From NCBI RefSeq assembly GCF_000002995.4, contig NW_025062476.1, forward strand, positions 1,433,501 through 1,497,500: DNA of 64,000 bases, read 5' to 3'. Under the pieces are notes generated by a model. The model ran no database searches. It was not told the DNA's origin and was given only the letters and a program-made list of their open reading frames with translations. This DNA is from Brugia malayi. Its lineage: Eukaryota; Nematoda; Chromadorea; Rhabditida; Onchocercidae. Within the stretch, counting starts at the first letter, position 1. Each line of letters opens with the position of its first letter. Positions 13,153-26,249 of the stretch are shown piece by piece. Both the position numbers and the translations under genes were made by a program.

Positions 13153-14904
13153 CAAAAGTGGAACATTAATTTGAAATGAATTACATTTCGATTCTTAATT
13201 ACTCATATTTTCGCTCTAATATTCATATTAACATATTAAAACGATAAATTATATTCGTTTTAAAAAATTAAAAAAAAAAAATAATAATGTCGAATATAAG
13301 AAAATATAAAAATTAATGCAAATGATTTCAAAAATTAAATATGAAATGACGAGGAAATTAAAAAGATAGTAAAAAAAGTATCATTCATCAAAAAAAAAAA
13401 AAAAAAAACTATATTTGATTTTATTACCATCTGAAATACCTAGGAAAAACAAAAAAAAAAAAAAAATACCAGAAAGATTATATTATAATTAATATATTAG
13501 ATCTTACAATTCCAGAAGTTTGTCTTTTTGAGTTCAATTATCACTTATTATTATTATTATTAATTATTATTATTACTATCATTATTAAAGTAATATTTGG
13601 AAAGAAAAAAAACCACAATTAAAATATTTTTGAAATTATCAATTTATACATAGAAAATTTGAAAAAATCGAAATTATAAATGAGCAATTAAATTAAACTT
13701 ACTTTTTTTTTTTTTTTAAATCAGTCATTTATATAAGCAATTTATATTAGCGAAATAATTTTGAACAAACGAATATATTTGCAATAAACGATGATGGATT
13801 AATCATCGTCAATAATAACATAAAGTTATTCTAGTTCAATGCTCTGCTTCTGTCAATTCATTCCAATTTATTGCTTTTTATTCGAACCGCATTACTATTT
13901 TTGTATTCGTACCGGAGAAAAATAAAGCAACAGAGAGAGAGAGAGAGAGGGGAAGAAAGAAAGAGATTTTTGAATGAGGAAGGAAAAAAAAAAAGAAATT
14001 GAAAAATTGGAGGAAATTGTTAGCAATAACTAGTTTTTGATAGATTAGTAGTAATCAATAAAGTTATGTTAGTTAAAAAAAATATCACTAATTAATTGTG
14101 TCGGTTTTTACCATTTGGTTTCGTTTCTTTTTTCACTTTTAAATTATACCAAATTCGTTTTATAAAAAATGATAAATTACAATGTTTTGCATATTTATTT
14201 ACAATTTATCATTAATTTTTGCAGCGTAATGTTAAATTAAATATTATTGATTAATTCATTCAGAATTTCTTCTGATTTTTTTTTTAAAGAGTATTTTAAA
14301 TATTTTGAGTATCTGCAAAAATTTTTTAAATGATATCATACTATTAGTAACAATTTTGCAAATACTTCTTGAATTATTCATGATTTAAATGTTAAAATTT
14401 TTATAGTTCAAGAAAAAAAAATTTTCATATTTATTCTGATGAAGTTACCAATATTCTGATGAATACTGATAACTTCCGTCGATAAATTTCATATTGTGAA
14501 AAATTATCGCATTGAAAAATAAAAATTATAAATTTTGTCAAAAAAAAAAAACTTTTCAATTCGCAAATATATTAAATTCATTGATTGCTTTTTTTTAAAA
14601 TAAATTTTTATAAAAAAGATAAATCGAAAAAAAAAAAAAAAAACGAATATGAATGTCAAGAAATTAACTTTTTCTTTTTCAAATTATATAAATCTTTGAA
14701 TTGGAATGAGAAGTAAAATGAATCAATTTGCAATATAATTTGAAAAAATGATTAAAATAATAAGAAAAAAAAAACTTAAAACAAATTAGAAAATAAATTA
14801 GAGTTCGAAATCAGTTCGTTCCAATTTTTCAACCAGAAATAATTAATTGCACTGAAAAGTGATAATTTTAAAGTGAATTTTATTTTTGTTCCAACTGCCC
14901 GAGC
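13153..14904. other. Upstream region of the patched-related gene, no gene seen
   Basis: AT-rich DNA with ATT/TTA trinucleotide runs near 13545-13580, A/T homopolymers and a short GA run near 13932-13950. It presumably holds the promoter of the patched-related gene. I saw no exon or conserved regulatory word that I can defend. Confidence 0.6.
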
Positions 14905-14976
14905 GGGGGATTAGCTCAGTGGTAGAGCGCTCGCTTTGCATGCGAGAGGGCGAGGGTTCGATCCCCTCATCCTCCA
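14905..14976 (+). tRNA. tRNA-Ala (anticodon TGC)
   Basis: This is a 72-base cloverleaf. Acceptor GGGGGAT pairs with ATCCTCC with one G-T pair. The anticodon stem CTCGC/GCGAG encloses loop TTTGCAT (TGC), and the T arm carries GGGTTCGATCC. Discriminator A. It is free-standing between the patched-related gene and lin-54. Confidence 0.97.
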
Positions 14977-14981
14977 TCCGC

Positions 14982-14985
14982 TTTT
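14982..14985 (+). terminator. Pol III T-run terminator of tRNA-Ala
   Basis: TTTT starts six bases after the tRNA 3' end. It is the minimal Pol III stop signal. Confidence 0.6.
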
Positions 14986-16345
14986 GGCATTCTTATGTAA
15001 GCACACTATCTATCTAATATATATGTGGCTGATATGATGGAAATTAAAAATATTTATTTGAACGTGAGATTAAATTAAAATTTCTAATTTGTATCATAGA
15101 TGTAACGAAAGTCTTGTATTTGAAATGTTCCTATCTTTTACAAATGCAAAGATAGAAACATTTCAACCATTCAAATATGTTTGATAAATGTTTAGAAAAT
15201 TTTATACACTGTTCACTTTGTGGAATCTTTCAAGCCAAAATTAACTCTGAAAATGGTAGAAATTGATAGGTAAGTACAAGTAATAATGACAATTCATTCA
15301 ATTTAGATATCATTGATGCAACCAACCATCAATTATAGTCACTGTGAAAAATGCATCCACTACATATATGAGATATGGCTGTCATAAGCAAATGTCACAT
15401 AGATTGCCATCATAATCAAATGTATGAAGAAATAATTCGTTGAATTTATCAGTGTGAATAAGAAATGACAGATGATAGTTACATCTTTATCAGAATATTT
15501 TTTATCACAACAAATTAGCAGGATTCGTAATAACAAATTTCTAGCTATAAAAAATATCTATGTTTAATGCAAGAGGGATGATGATATCTCTCTTGATCAT
15601 GTAATATAAATGATACGAGAACTGTTCACTATAAGCTAATAAATTTTTGAATAAATCAAATACACAGATGCAAGATGAAAAGAAATTTGAATCCTACCAA
15701 TCACGAAAATGACCTTTCGACTTCCGCATAACAAGATGCTCGTACGGAAAATAAACAAAGATCTGGAAGCATAAAATCAATTCTAGAAGAAGTGGCAAGT
15801 GAATAAGGGATATGGAGAAGTCAATTTTCACCTACGACATATGTTCTCCATTTTGAAGAGTCCAAAGGTCATTGAGTAAAAGATGAAGGCGTGCACAGAA
15901 AAAAATTCTAAAGAATAAATTTATCAAAATAACAAAATGTCCAAATTCAAAACAATAAAAATGGACACTAATGTCGGCATTACTTTACAAAATAAATTCT
16001 GCTAGTTCACTGGATTCTAAACCTGTTAATATTTAATTTTAAATACCTGCAGAGGTCAGAAACATTATATCATTAGTGCAGAATGTGGCATCTTTGATTT
16101 CTGACACGTAATGAAATAAGCTAGCATCTCAAAACGATCATTCCTTCATGAAATCAAGCAACATCGCTTGAAAAATTAAAAAATGTACACCATTACTTTC
16201 AACATTTTCCGGAATGAAAACATTTTTTTCAAAATAAAAAAACTATGACAATAGTTTAAGAGACAAACACAAGTAATCCAAAAAGCGCAATATGAACAAG
16301 ATGAAATTCATATACATAAAAAAGCTCCCATCAAAAGTCAAATCG
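14986..16345. other. Region downstream of lin-54, no gene seen
   Basis: Moderately AT-rich DNA with fewer homopolymers than elsewhere. It probably includes the lin-54 3' UTR on the minus strand. I found no long frame, tRNA or repeat here. Confidence 0.55.
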
Positions 16346-18718
16346 TTAGCTTCCTAAGGTTTTCTTTGAATTCTTCAAAGCACTTTCAATAACTTGCCCC
16401 AAGCAACGACCAAATTCTTTCAAAATTGCTTTCTCAATTTCTACTTGAGTTGCTTGTCCGCTGGATTCAATTTCTTCGGCTTGTGCTACAAGGCACAGCG
16501 TTGCCGCTTCTACCACTTCATCTGTCATATAAAACCAAGGTAACCTAGAATCGGAAATATCATCAATTACAAAAAATCTTTGGAACAATAAAAATGGAGA
16601 AAGTTGCAAAAATCTAAAACGGAAATTAGACTTTTAATAATAAGCGAAGAATATCATACACTTTCATTATTTGCATAATACAATTTCTTGTAATATTGGA
16701 AGTTAGAACCAAAAATCAAAATCAACTTTTTTAACCGGCTAATGCACACTTACGTTTTAGGATCACTCGGCTCTTGAACTTCATCATCACTATCTTCATC
16801 GCTATACAACGTTGCTTTATGAAAATCAGCATTACCAAGAGTAGCAACAGAACGAATATCAGTTAATGCTGTAGCTGATTTGGTATTTGCTAAACGTGCT
16901 GCTCGATCGGACTCTGTGTTTCGGCAACATATACACTTGCATCGATCAGTGCAAGGCACTTTCGCCTAAAATTGATGTTTATTTTCAAAATCATTTACTA
17001 GAAAAAGAAATATGACAATTTTAAAACTCAATAGTATTGCTTAATACGAATGATGATAATCTGGCAATTTTTTGCAGCATTAAATAAGTCATTTTTCGTA
17101 AAACGATTTGTACAGTCATGTTAGAAAAGTGTCATAAGTAATCTTTGAATCTGACAATGAGTTACTGTTTCCTTTAAATATATTAATTTTAAAGAATAGG
17201 AAACTTCTTGCCTGTCAACAACCAAATCAGAATTCAATACCACCTAACATTCTTTTCAACACAACAACATAAATGTGAGTTTATGAGTAACATAAACTTA
17301 CTTCATAACATTCGCAGTAATTCTTCAAACAATTCGATTTCTTGCAATGACATCCTTTTTGGTGTAACCGTTCTGGTTCCACTTGCCTATTAGTAGCAAC
17401 ACCTAAATAAAAAATATTACTCCATTAAACAATAAGTTTTGTCAAGATCAAACTTAATTTGTTGAAGAAAAAAAAAAAGAAAAAAGAAAATTATGTTTCA
17501 TTACCCAGTAACAAACCTAATTATCTTTACTAAAATTTTTCCACTAGCTACAGCTATTCGACTGTGCATGTCGAACATTGCTATCTTGAAAATATCTTAT
17601 AATTCCACAATATAACTGTAGAAATACTACCGATTTTTGGTTTGAATGCATTCGGGTTGCGTTCTAGTGATAACCTAATAGCGCGTGTCCTTTCAATTTC
17701 ATATTCAATCGTATTTTTGCAATCTTTGCAATCACAATCATTACAAAATTCTCCATTTGCGAAACAATCACAATATAACTTCAGGCACATTGAACGTGTG
17801 CAATGACATGGTTTTTTTGAACCAAGGGGTCGTCTGGAAATAAAACAGAAGCATTAATCTAAAACAAACCTTAAAAAAAAAAATCTAAAATAAATTTGAT
17901 ATAAAATAAACCATATTATTTCTTGGATAAAACCATACATCGAAAACACACTGCATAACTAAAGACTCAAAACTAAAAATCTTAGGAAAAAGTAGAAGTT
18001 ATCATTAGCATGAAATAGAATCAAATTTGAAGAAAGAAGTTACTTCTTTGGAGCTAACTTGGCTGCCAGCACTGGAGTGAATACCCTATTACGCTGAACG
18101 CTAGCCTGAGCAGCCCGATAAGCCAAAGGTGGACTGAGAGGCCCAGTTTGTGGAGGTCTTGATTTGGATGACACTTCACGTCCTCGCCAATCTGATTCTG
18201 TTTTCTGAAAATACGTGCCGGCTGCACACGTGGCGATTTCTGGATATATCCACTAAAAGAACAGTCAGGAAAATACATCTTATATGAACATCAATATTTG
18301 AAAGTACGAGATCCCCTGAAAAGACCTAATAATTTATAAATTTCAGTTCTACGAAATAGCTAATCTTTTAGTTACAAAAAATCCTCAAGTAAAAATATCA
18401 GAATTATAAAACTCACAATTTGGTCTACAACTCCACGATTCGTTTCACTTAGTGTACGTACCGGTGTCGTAGTGGTTGAACCACCTGATCGATCAATACG
18501 ATATATCTGTAAATCATTCGAATCAACTATTCAATTTTAAAATAAAACTGAACTGACCTAAAAAGGGACACAATCCTTTTTTCTTTTTTCTCTTAGATGC
18601 TATTCTAGTAGAAAATTACTTTAAAATCAATATTTCACATGTCCGTTTTAATAGAGAATTCCTAATTCATTCTAAAGCTTAATATGGTATGGATTCAAAA
18701 GTATGGAATATTAAAATT

Positions 18719-18749
<31 letters not shown>

Positions 18750-19966
18750 TATTGACTTATTATAGCTTAATGTACAACAAAAACAGGTAGGAGTGTTCTG
18801 AACAGTTTAACAAAAGTATGAAGAATTCTACCCTATTTCCTCGAACGGCAAAAACATGTGCCGGTACAACACGTCCTCTCTGAACTTGTCCTACTTCCGA
18901 ATCGCACAACTGACTGTCGCTTGTTTCTCCAACACTTAGCTGAAATTGTGCAAGAAAAAATTAATAGTATGTTTATCAGCATGACACGGCTTTATTTAAT
19001 GTACATACTTCATTTATAGGAAATCATAAATGGTAACCGTGTGACATTAATTTATTTTGTATTATCCTTCAATGAGTGAAAACATACTCTCTCATGCTGT
19101 GAATCGTCATATGGAGAATGTCTACTTCCCGATGGAATACTACTTGCACGTGACGGATAAACCACCCTGTAGGAGCCATCAGCTAAAAAATGTTTGTTAG
19201 ATGATACAGTAATCAATTTAATCAAAAAAAATGTCGCAATAAAGTTGATTAAATAACTATGTGAAGATAGGTTACTCTTCACACTTATTCAGGCGAATAC
19301 ACGAAAAAAAAAAAAAAAGAAAAAAAAAACAATAAATACCTTGCAATCGGTATTCCACATCATCCTCAACTTCACCTTCCACGTCAACTTCTTCTACGAT
19401 TTCTTCCGATATCTAAATTATCAATAACCGCTAATCAGATTTTAAATGTTGGTTGGAAATCTTTTCAAATGATGCTATATTCAAATTCCAAATTGCAACC
19501 GCTATTCCTTTCAAATATTATGCTTCATAACATATTAAATTATTTTAAAATCCTCCGTAAAAACTTATTGCATAGCACTTGAAAATTTTCAAATTTTTTT
19601 AATTCAAAGCTTAACAGCTCAGTTCTGCCTATTCTCGCTTGTTAAAACATATTCGACTTAGCTCAGGAATCTATTAATCTAGCAGCAACCAACCCTAGTA
19701 ACTTAGGAAATTAATTCTTTTCTCTGAGATTTTACTTCCCACAGATCCAAAATTCAACGCAATTAAATGAAATTATTATCTGCCTGAAATTAGCTAAATC
19801 TTTTAAAAATACGGTTCAAAGGAAGTGAACTCATAATCCATACAACCTGCGCATCATCGACTAATTCATCCGCAACCACTTCTTCTTGAACAATTTCTTC
19901 ATGAACAATTATTTGCTGTTGTTGCTGCTTTTGCAGCTCTTTTTGTCGTCTGTTACCACTAGACAT
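16346..19966 (-). CDS. lin-54: LIN-54, CXC-domain DNA-binding subunit of the DREAM/MuvB complex
   Basis: Ten exons, phase-consistent, 469 aa: 19966-19847, 19412-19340, 19182-19088, 18939-18832, 18506-18417, 18252-18044, 17833-17631, 17402-17302, 16965-16754, 16544-16346. The N-terminus has a Gln run then a Glu/Asp/Val-rich acidic stretch. The tesmin/TSO1 CXC pair is complete. CXC1 is at about 240-272 (KPCHC...LKLYCDCF...CDCKDC) and CXC2 at about 316-348 (KGCHC...LKNYCECY...CKCICC). The diagnostic linker [10 protein letters not shown] sits at 290-299. Both tyrosines in LKxYCxC (252 and 328), which read the minor groove of the CHR element in known LIN54 structures, are present. An acidic SDEDSDDE stretch and a helical C-terminus follow. 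The family represses cell-cycle and germline genes in the nucleus together with LIN-9/37/52/53 and E2F-DP. Confidence 0.95.
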
Positions 19967-22330
19967 CGTTACGGTTATCACAAAATAATTTATCTGCAAA
20001 AAATTTATTGCCATCATAATTCGATTAAAAAAATATTAATACTAGCAATCGAGGAAAAAGCCTCATTCAAAATAAAAGTTCATTAAGTTTAAATTGCAAA
20101 ATGGAACGATGACAAAAATGTGTACATCATAATACATTCATAATACTTTTCCAAATCACAACGCCACAACGCTATGCATCAATCTTAAAGTACTGATTAG
20201 CTTATCAATTATAAATTGTCACTGCTCATAATTAACCGTCGATGAAACTACAAATCATAGAAGGAACTTGACATTCTCAACTACTGGTTTGTGAGATTGA
20301 AATTTCTAAAATTTACCTTTTTTGCTTGACAGGTGCTAGTAAAACGACTATATATGCCAATCGTTTCAACTTATTGCACAATATTTAGACGTTATACGTC
20401 AGTTTTGGTGATTCCAACCATGAAGTTTCGAAAACAAAACATAAACAATAAGCGTCAATATGTAAACTAAAGCATGACATGACGTGAACTTCGACATGAA
20501 TAAATAAAAGAATACAAAATATGAATATGTTAACCTATAGGAAAGCAGTAGTATTTGAATATTAAATATAAAAATCTGACTATATGTATTATCACTCATT
20601 AAAAATGAAAAAAAAAAAAAAAATGACACATGAACTTTTCTATATATACCAAAATCAAAAATACTAGAACATATTGTAGTGTATAACTTATAAATGCGTG
20701 TAATGCGTTATCACGTGACTGCTGAACGTAAGAGAGGAACGTATGAGTGTGAACAACAAACGCAAATATAACCATTGCTTTAATGAAGTAAACAATGTCA
20801 ATGTGAAGGAACATAAAAAATTAATCAAAGTGCATTTGAAGACGGTGGCTTGAAATAAGATCATGTGGTATAATATCACGCGTCCACGCTCGTAAATAAC
20901 GTATTAACAACTAACGTATTTATAACTAATGTCTGATATTCACGTATTCAACGTTGAAGAAAGAAGATAAGAAAATTATAGCGACGTTATGATGGCATAG
21001 AATAAAATTTGAAATTTTGACAAAAACTATTCGTCAAACTAAAAAACTACGCATTACAACTGATAACAAACTTGCAATAAATACATAGCTAATTGTAAAC
21101 TTACGTAATTAAACTAAAATTAAGCATACTTGACGTCAATGGAAGACGTACGTCTAAATTTTACTGACATCAAAATCGATGTTCGAAACATTCTCCCGCA
21201 CCCCAAAAAATCGAATCAACTAGCAAGCCGCGCTAATTTAAAATGTAAAATGGCGAAGAGATACAGCTAAATAGCGAACAAAACTTAAACTTTGCATTAG
21301 TAAACAGCATTAATAACTAACTAATCAAATATGCAATTCAAGAAGGCAAAATAAATTCATTTGAAAAATTTTTTGAAATTTAATTGTTAAATGTTAAATA
21401 GTAATAAGCAAACTGTTATATCACACAGCTATGAAAGATAAATTCAGATAAAGGTATTTACAATGATTATATTTGGAAATTTGAAATTTACAATGAATTG
21501 CAGATAAAATTTAAATTAATTAAATCATTTTTGCTAATTTGAGGAATTTATTTCAATTTATCATTATCAATGTTTTTGTTTGTTTATTTACTTATTTATT
21601 ATTACCAATTTACTTATTTGTTTTTACAGCGATACATTTATTTGTTCATTTATTAACTTCTTTACTTGCATTCTGAATATGCGTTCTATTTATTTATGTA
21701 ATTATTTATATTTTATATAAATGGTTTATTTTAGTGTTGGAAATTTTAATAGCAATTGAAGCAATCAAAATGATAATTGAAATTAATAAATAATTACATC
21801 TAATAACTATGCTTTTTCTTCTTTTGCTTTTAATTATTTTCATTTGTCTGATTTTCTTGCTTACATTTATTTCTTCAGGATTCTATTTTTTGCACCTAAT
21901 TTATTTAAGCAGTTTATTTCCTATGCCTTTTTTTTTTTTTAATTTTCTTTTTTTTTTAAAGTTATATTTTTTGCTCATCTTCTTTTATTTTTGGCTGTTT
22001 TCCCTCACTTATGTATATTTTATTACTCATTAGCGATCACTTGGAATATTCTGGCTACTTTGATATGATCAAATACTTCTGGAAAATTTTTTTGTTCTAC
22101 TTCTTGTAAAATCATTCACAGCAAGTATTACTGACTAATTGAGTAAGTAAGTTTCTGTCGAGATTTTGATCTTTTAATCGTTTTAGTATTCTCTAATTTA
22201 TATACATCCACATTTTTCTCTTTTTCATACTTAAAGTTTACTGATTTTTTAATTGTGGCTTATAGGCTAATCATTTATTTTCATGCCATATATGTAATAA
22301 AACTAATAAGCATATTTTGATTTAAAATTA
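19967..22330. other. Region upstream of lin-54, no gene seen
   Basis: No exon is supported on either strand; the open frames here are Phe/Leu/Tyr-rich artefacts of T-rich DNA. Notable words are TCACGTGA at 20711-20718 (E-box/M-box type), TGACGTCA at 21131-21138 (CRE/ATF type) and the 12-bp palindrome AGACGTACGTCT at 21144-21155. It may hold the lin-54 promoter near 19970-20400. Confidence 0.5.
21131..21155. promoter_or_regulatory. CRE-like palindrome next to a 12-bp ACGT palindrome
   Basis: A perfect TGACGTCA (21131-21138) is followed five bases later by a perfect AGACGTACGTCT palindrome (21144-21155). These two CpG-containing palindromes are unusual in such AT-rich DNA. Binding by bZIP factors would be the family expectation. 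No nearby transcription start is evident, so the role is unknown. Confidence 0.3.
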
Positions 22331-22585
22331 TATAAATTATTGCTAACTATTATTATTGAAAAGATTATTATTAAATATTTGTATAAATTATTACTAACTA
22401 TTATTATTGAAAAGATTATTATTAAATATTTGTATAAATTATTACTAACTATTATTATTGAAAAGATTATTATTAAATATTTGTATAAATTATTGCTAAC
22501 TATTATTATTGAAAAGATTATTATTAAATATTTGTATAAATTATTACTAACTATTATTATTGAAAAGATTATTATTAAATATTTG
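22331..22585. repeat. 51-bp tandem repeat, five copies
   Basis: Five nearly identical 51-bp units, varying mainly at one G/A position (TTGCTAAC versus TTACTAAC). Because 51 is divisible by 3, one frame stays open through the array and repeats a 17-residue pattern. The composition and lack of splice or start context make this an accidental frame. Confidence 0.95.
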
Positions 22586-23205
22586 TCGCCTTTTTCTTTC
22601 TTTCTTCTTTATTATTTATACTTTTGTCCTATGTTCCATTAGTGGCAAAATCATTTACGGGATTTATTCCATTTGTTATATTTTCATTTTTCGTTTCCGA
22701 TGATTTACTTTCTTATTTAATTTTCAGTATTATTTGTTTTCGTTTTTTTTTTTTTTTTGCAATAACAGCTAGGAGTTTTATTTGCAACAGGTCTATTTTT
22801 ACTTTTTTACAATAGCTCGAGACTTTTTCCTGATTTTCTGTTGAATTAGCTTTTTTTTTTATCACTGATTTCATTTTTGCATATTTTTCTTGAAAAAAAT
22901 TCTATTTTCATGCCATATATTTTTTTTTTTTTTGTCATTTTACGAAATCTTTTTTATAATTCTTATAAAGTTAACTCATCTTATGCTTCGTGTTGATTAA
23001 ATCTTAGTTGATGGAAGTTTTCCCTAAATATTACTTCTTTTCACTTTTTTATTCTTTTTTTTTAAAAAAAAAATTAATTCTGATTTATTTCTTTAAATTA
23101 ATAATTCTCATAGCTCGCATTTTTAATAATTTGTGTTATGTGGGAAATTTTTGGTCCTTTTGTCCTTGCATGTTTTTTTACTAACTCCATTTTTTGTTCC
23201 CACTT

Positions 23206-23350
23206 GTTGCCGCAACCACCTGTTTGTCGCAACCACTCGTCACCGTAACCACCTGTTACTGTAACTACCTGTTGTTACAACTACCGGTTACTGTGGTCGC
23301 CTGTTGTCGCAACCAGCTGTTACTGTAAGCACCTGTTACCACAACCACCT
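23206..23350. repeat. Degenerate 16-bp minisatellite, nine units
   Basis: Nine 16-17-bp units follow GTTrCyGyAACCACCT with drift. It is distinctly more GC-rich than its surroundings. It lies about 500 bases beyond the stop of the minus-strand secreted-protein gene whose last exon is Thr-codon (ACA/ACC) rich, so a decayed 3' UTR or old coding repeat is possible. The 16-bp period does not preserve a frame. Confidence 0.8.
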
Positions 23351-23855
23351 GTCACTTGCTATTGTAATCAACCACTTTTCTTTTTGTTGTCTTTACATCT
23401 CGCAAATTATCTTTTTTTCAATGTTTTTAAATTATCATAAATAATCTCGTAAATTGTTAAAATGTTTTTAAAAGAACCGTTCTTTCGAAAATAACGATTT
23501 CAGAACGAATCAATAAGTAAGTAATCATTTACCCAACTGACGTTGAAACAGTTAGGTTAAGAAAGTTGTTCAAAGTATAATTTAAACGATATTATGTAAA
23601 AGTAATAAATTAAAGATGAATTTGCATGAAATGACTTGGGACTTTAATTATCAATAAACTTTAATTATAATTAAAGACTGTTCTACTATTTATTGGGTTA
23701 TGTCTTTTGAGATAATAATAATCATCGTTCATTATCGATATAGGTAAGAAATTCAACATTCAAAGTTTTAAAATATCAGATTTACTAGTCGATATCATCT
23801 CCATTATTTTTTATCATTCGAATTTGCTATCATTGCCATTATCATTATCACATCG

Positions 23856-26218
23856 TTATTGTTTCCTTTCAACGTATGCTATCAGACAGAAACAAATTGC
23901 GAACAAATTATTTGAAAGTACATTAAGAGAAGCACCTCGAGTTGTTGTTACTGTGGTCATTGTTGAAACCAACAAGGGTGTTGTCGGAGAATTAGTCGTT
24001 GTTAAATGGGCTGAAATGCAAATTTATTTTACTTTACAAAATTCCACTTTCCAACCGAAATTTCTTTATAGCAATTCAATTTAGTGTAATTAGTGTAATT
24101 AATACTTTGTATGATCAAGATTTCAATAACTAATGTTATTGATTTCCTCTTCTTATCATCTCCTTCCGTTAAATATTTAATACTTACCGGTAGTAGAATA
24201 TTTTACAAATATTGGCGGTGGAATTTTATGAACTGAAAGCGTTTCAGATAAAAATGTCAGAAAGAGCAATGAAATAATAATTTATAAATCATAAATATAA
24301 ATCACTCATAATTCTTCATTTTCACTAATCTTAAGCTATTTGTAATTTTAATTTCGACTTTTCAGACAATAGTCCAGCAAAAATTTCAATTTCATTTCTT
24401 TATACAAAGTTTTATTTTTTTGAGCTATAGAAATAGATCAAAACGATAAAAAAAAAAAGAAAACCTTCATTTAATTCTTGGAAAGGAAATGAATATCAAA
24501 TTCTCGTATCATCAGGAAAGCAAATTTAATAAAACTATCAAACATACGATTGATAGCAGCAACATAGCCAATGGTAGCTTCACTGAATTCAGCTACAAGA
24601 ATGGCAATATATCGGCCACCCAATTCCTGATCGATGCCAACACGATAGATACCAGGGTTAAGTTTGCGAGTGTATAAGAAGAGACTAAAATCGGGTGACA
24701 CATCATCCATTGCTTCAAAATAAGGATATTCAAAACCTTCCATTGTTGCTTCCCTTCCGTAGTCATCTGCTAAAACCTGAAATCTTAAAAATAATCTATA
24801 CCTGTATGTATGTATGTACATCTACCTGTAATTGATTAACTATCTGAAAAGATTCCGGAAGTGAAATATTTGTTAAAAAGATAGAAATTAAGTTGGAGGA
24901 AGTAGAAAAATTAGTTAAGAAATGCAAAGTATACATAGAGAGTAGCTTCTGAACCTTCTGGTACCACTACTGGAGAATCACCATTAACCCATTGAGAATA
25001 TGCGGGAATCTCATGAATAAACATTCCTTCATTCCCTCCATAATGCACTATATTCATGATTGTTGTCCTCAAATATCAATTTTAAGCATGAATCCAACTT
25101 TAGTTTAACTCGGATTAATGTACAAGAATTTTAATTATAATGATAAAAGGAGTGTAACAAATGTTTGAATGATGGAAAACTTAGTAATAAAAAAAAAAAA
25201 AAAAGAACATACCCAGATGTGATGGCAAACATTTTCTTAGAAACTTTTTCCTTTAAACTAATTTTCTCTGCTGATTTATTCCATTCCATTGTTAATAAGT
25301 TAGATTCTGTCATAGTGGTCCTGATATTAATCATTTCCTTCGGACACAAATCTGATGGCGATGTAAACAATGCATTGCTTACAAAAGCACTATTTATTGG
25401 ATAATAAGCAGGAGTTGTTAATTCAGCGCATTCTGCAAATTATTTGCTATCATTATTTGTTAATTTCTACTCTATGAAATAATAAAATTGGATTGATTAT
25501 CTTACAATCTTTGAAAATCTATCATATTCGAATAGTTACATTTCAAATATTTCTTAAAAAGATAAATTGAATTAAAACGAATTTTATAAATATGTAAATT
25601 TTTTTGCATTCAAACGAATATTTCAATTTTCTATCACATCACAATGGAAATTTTAGCATACATTTCGAAGTAGGTTCAAAAGAACGAACGATCAACAATC
25701 ATTGGAGTTGGCATGAAACATCCAAAATCTGTTTTCTTGACACCTAATAATGAAACATTCCAAACCAAAGCAATAATAAGTAATCGAGCTGTTTCATCAT
25801 TCAATTTTGTTCGTACTTTTGATCTTACTCGTTTTGTTACACTAATGGTACTGTTCAATTGATCATGAATCCATATTGATATTGTCTCTTGTACAAATGT
25901 TGTATATTGCCATAATGAACCTGCCTATAAAAAATAAAAATTCATATCTTACTTAGATTATACCTATTTTCAATCATTTTTGAATTAGCAAGATTGCTAA
26001 TTGTATTTCGTGATTTAGAAAAATTATAATTGTAATCTTTCTAAATCAATGATGTATTAATAGCTATGAAAAATTTCAAATATTTTGTTATCAAAATGAA
26101 AGTATTTCATTTCTAATATTTGTGATTTTAAAAATTTTAAGCAGAGTTTCTAATTTTAATGATATTTATCATTTCAAATGCCAATAAATTTGTTTACTTA
26201 ACCATCTTAACTGGTTTG

Positions 26219-26249
<31 letters not shown>

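Noticed and set aside
20399..20879. Overlapping hydrophobic minus-strand frames suggesting a membrane protein
   Set aside because: Phe/Tyr/Leu/Ile-rich composition matches T-rich DNA. The frames overlap each other and lack phase-compatible splice sites.
22340..22642. 100-aa open frame of repeated LLTIIIEKIIIKYLYK
   Set aside because: It is the translation of a 51-bp non-coding tandem repeat whose length is a multiple of three. It has no splice, promoter or family support.
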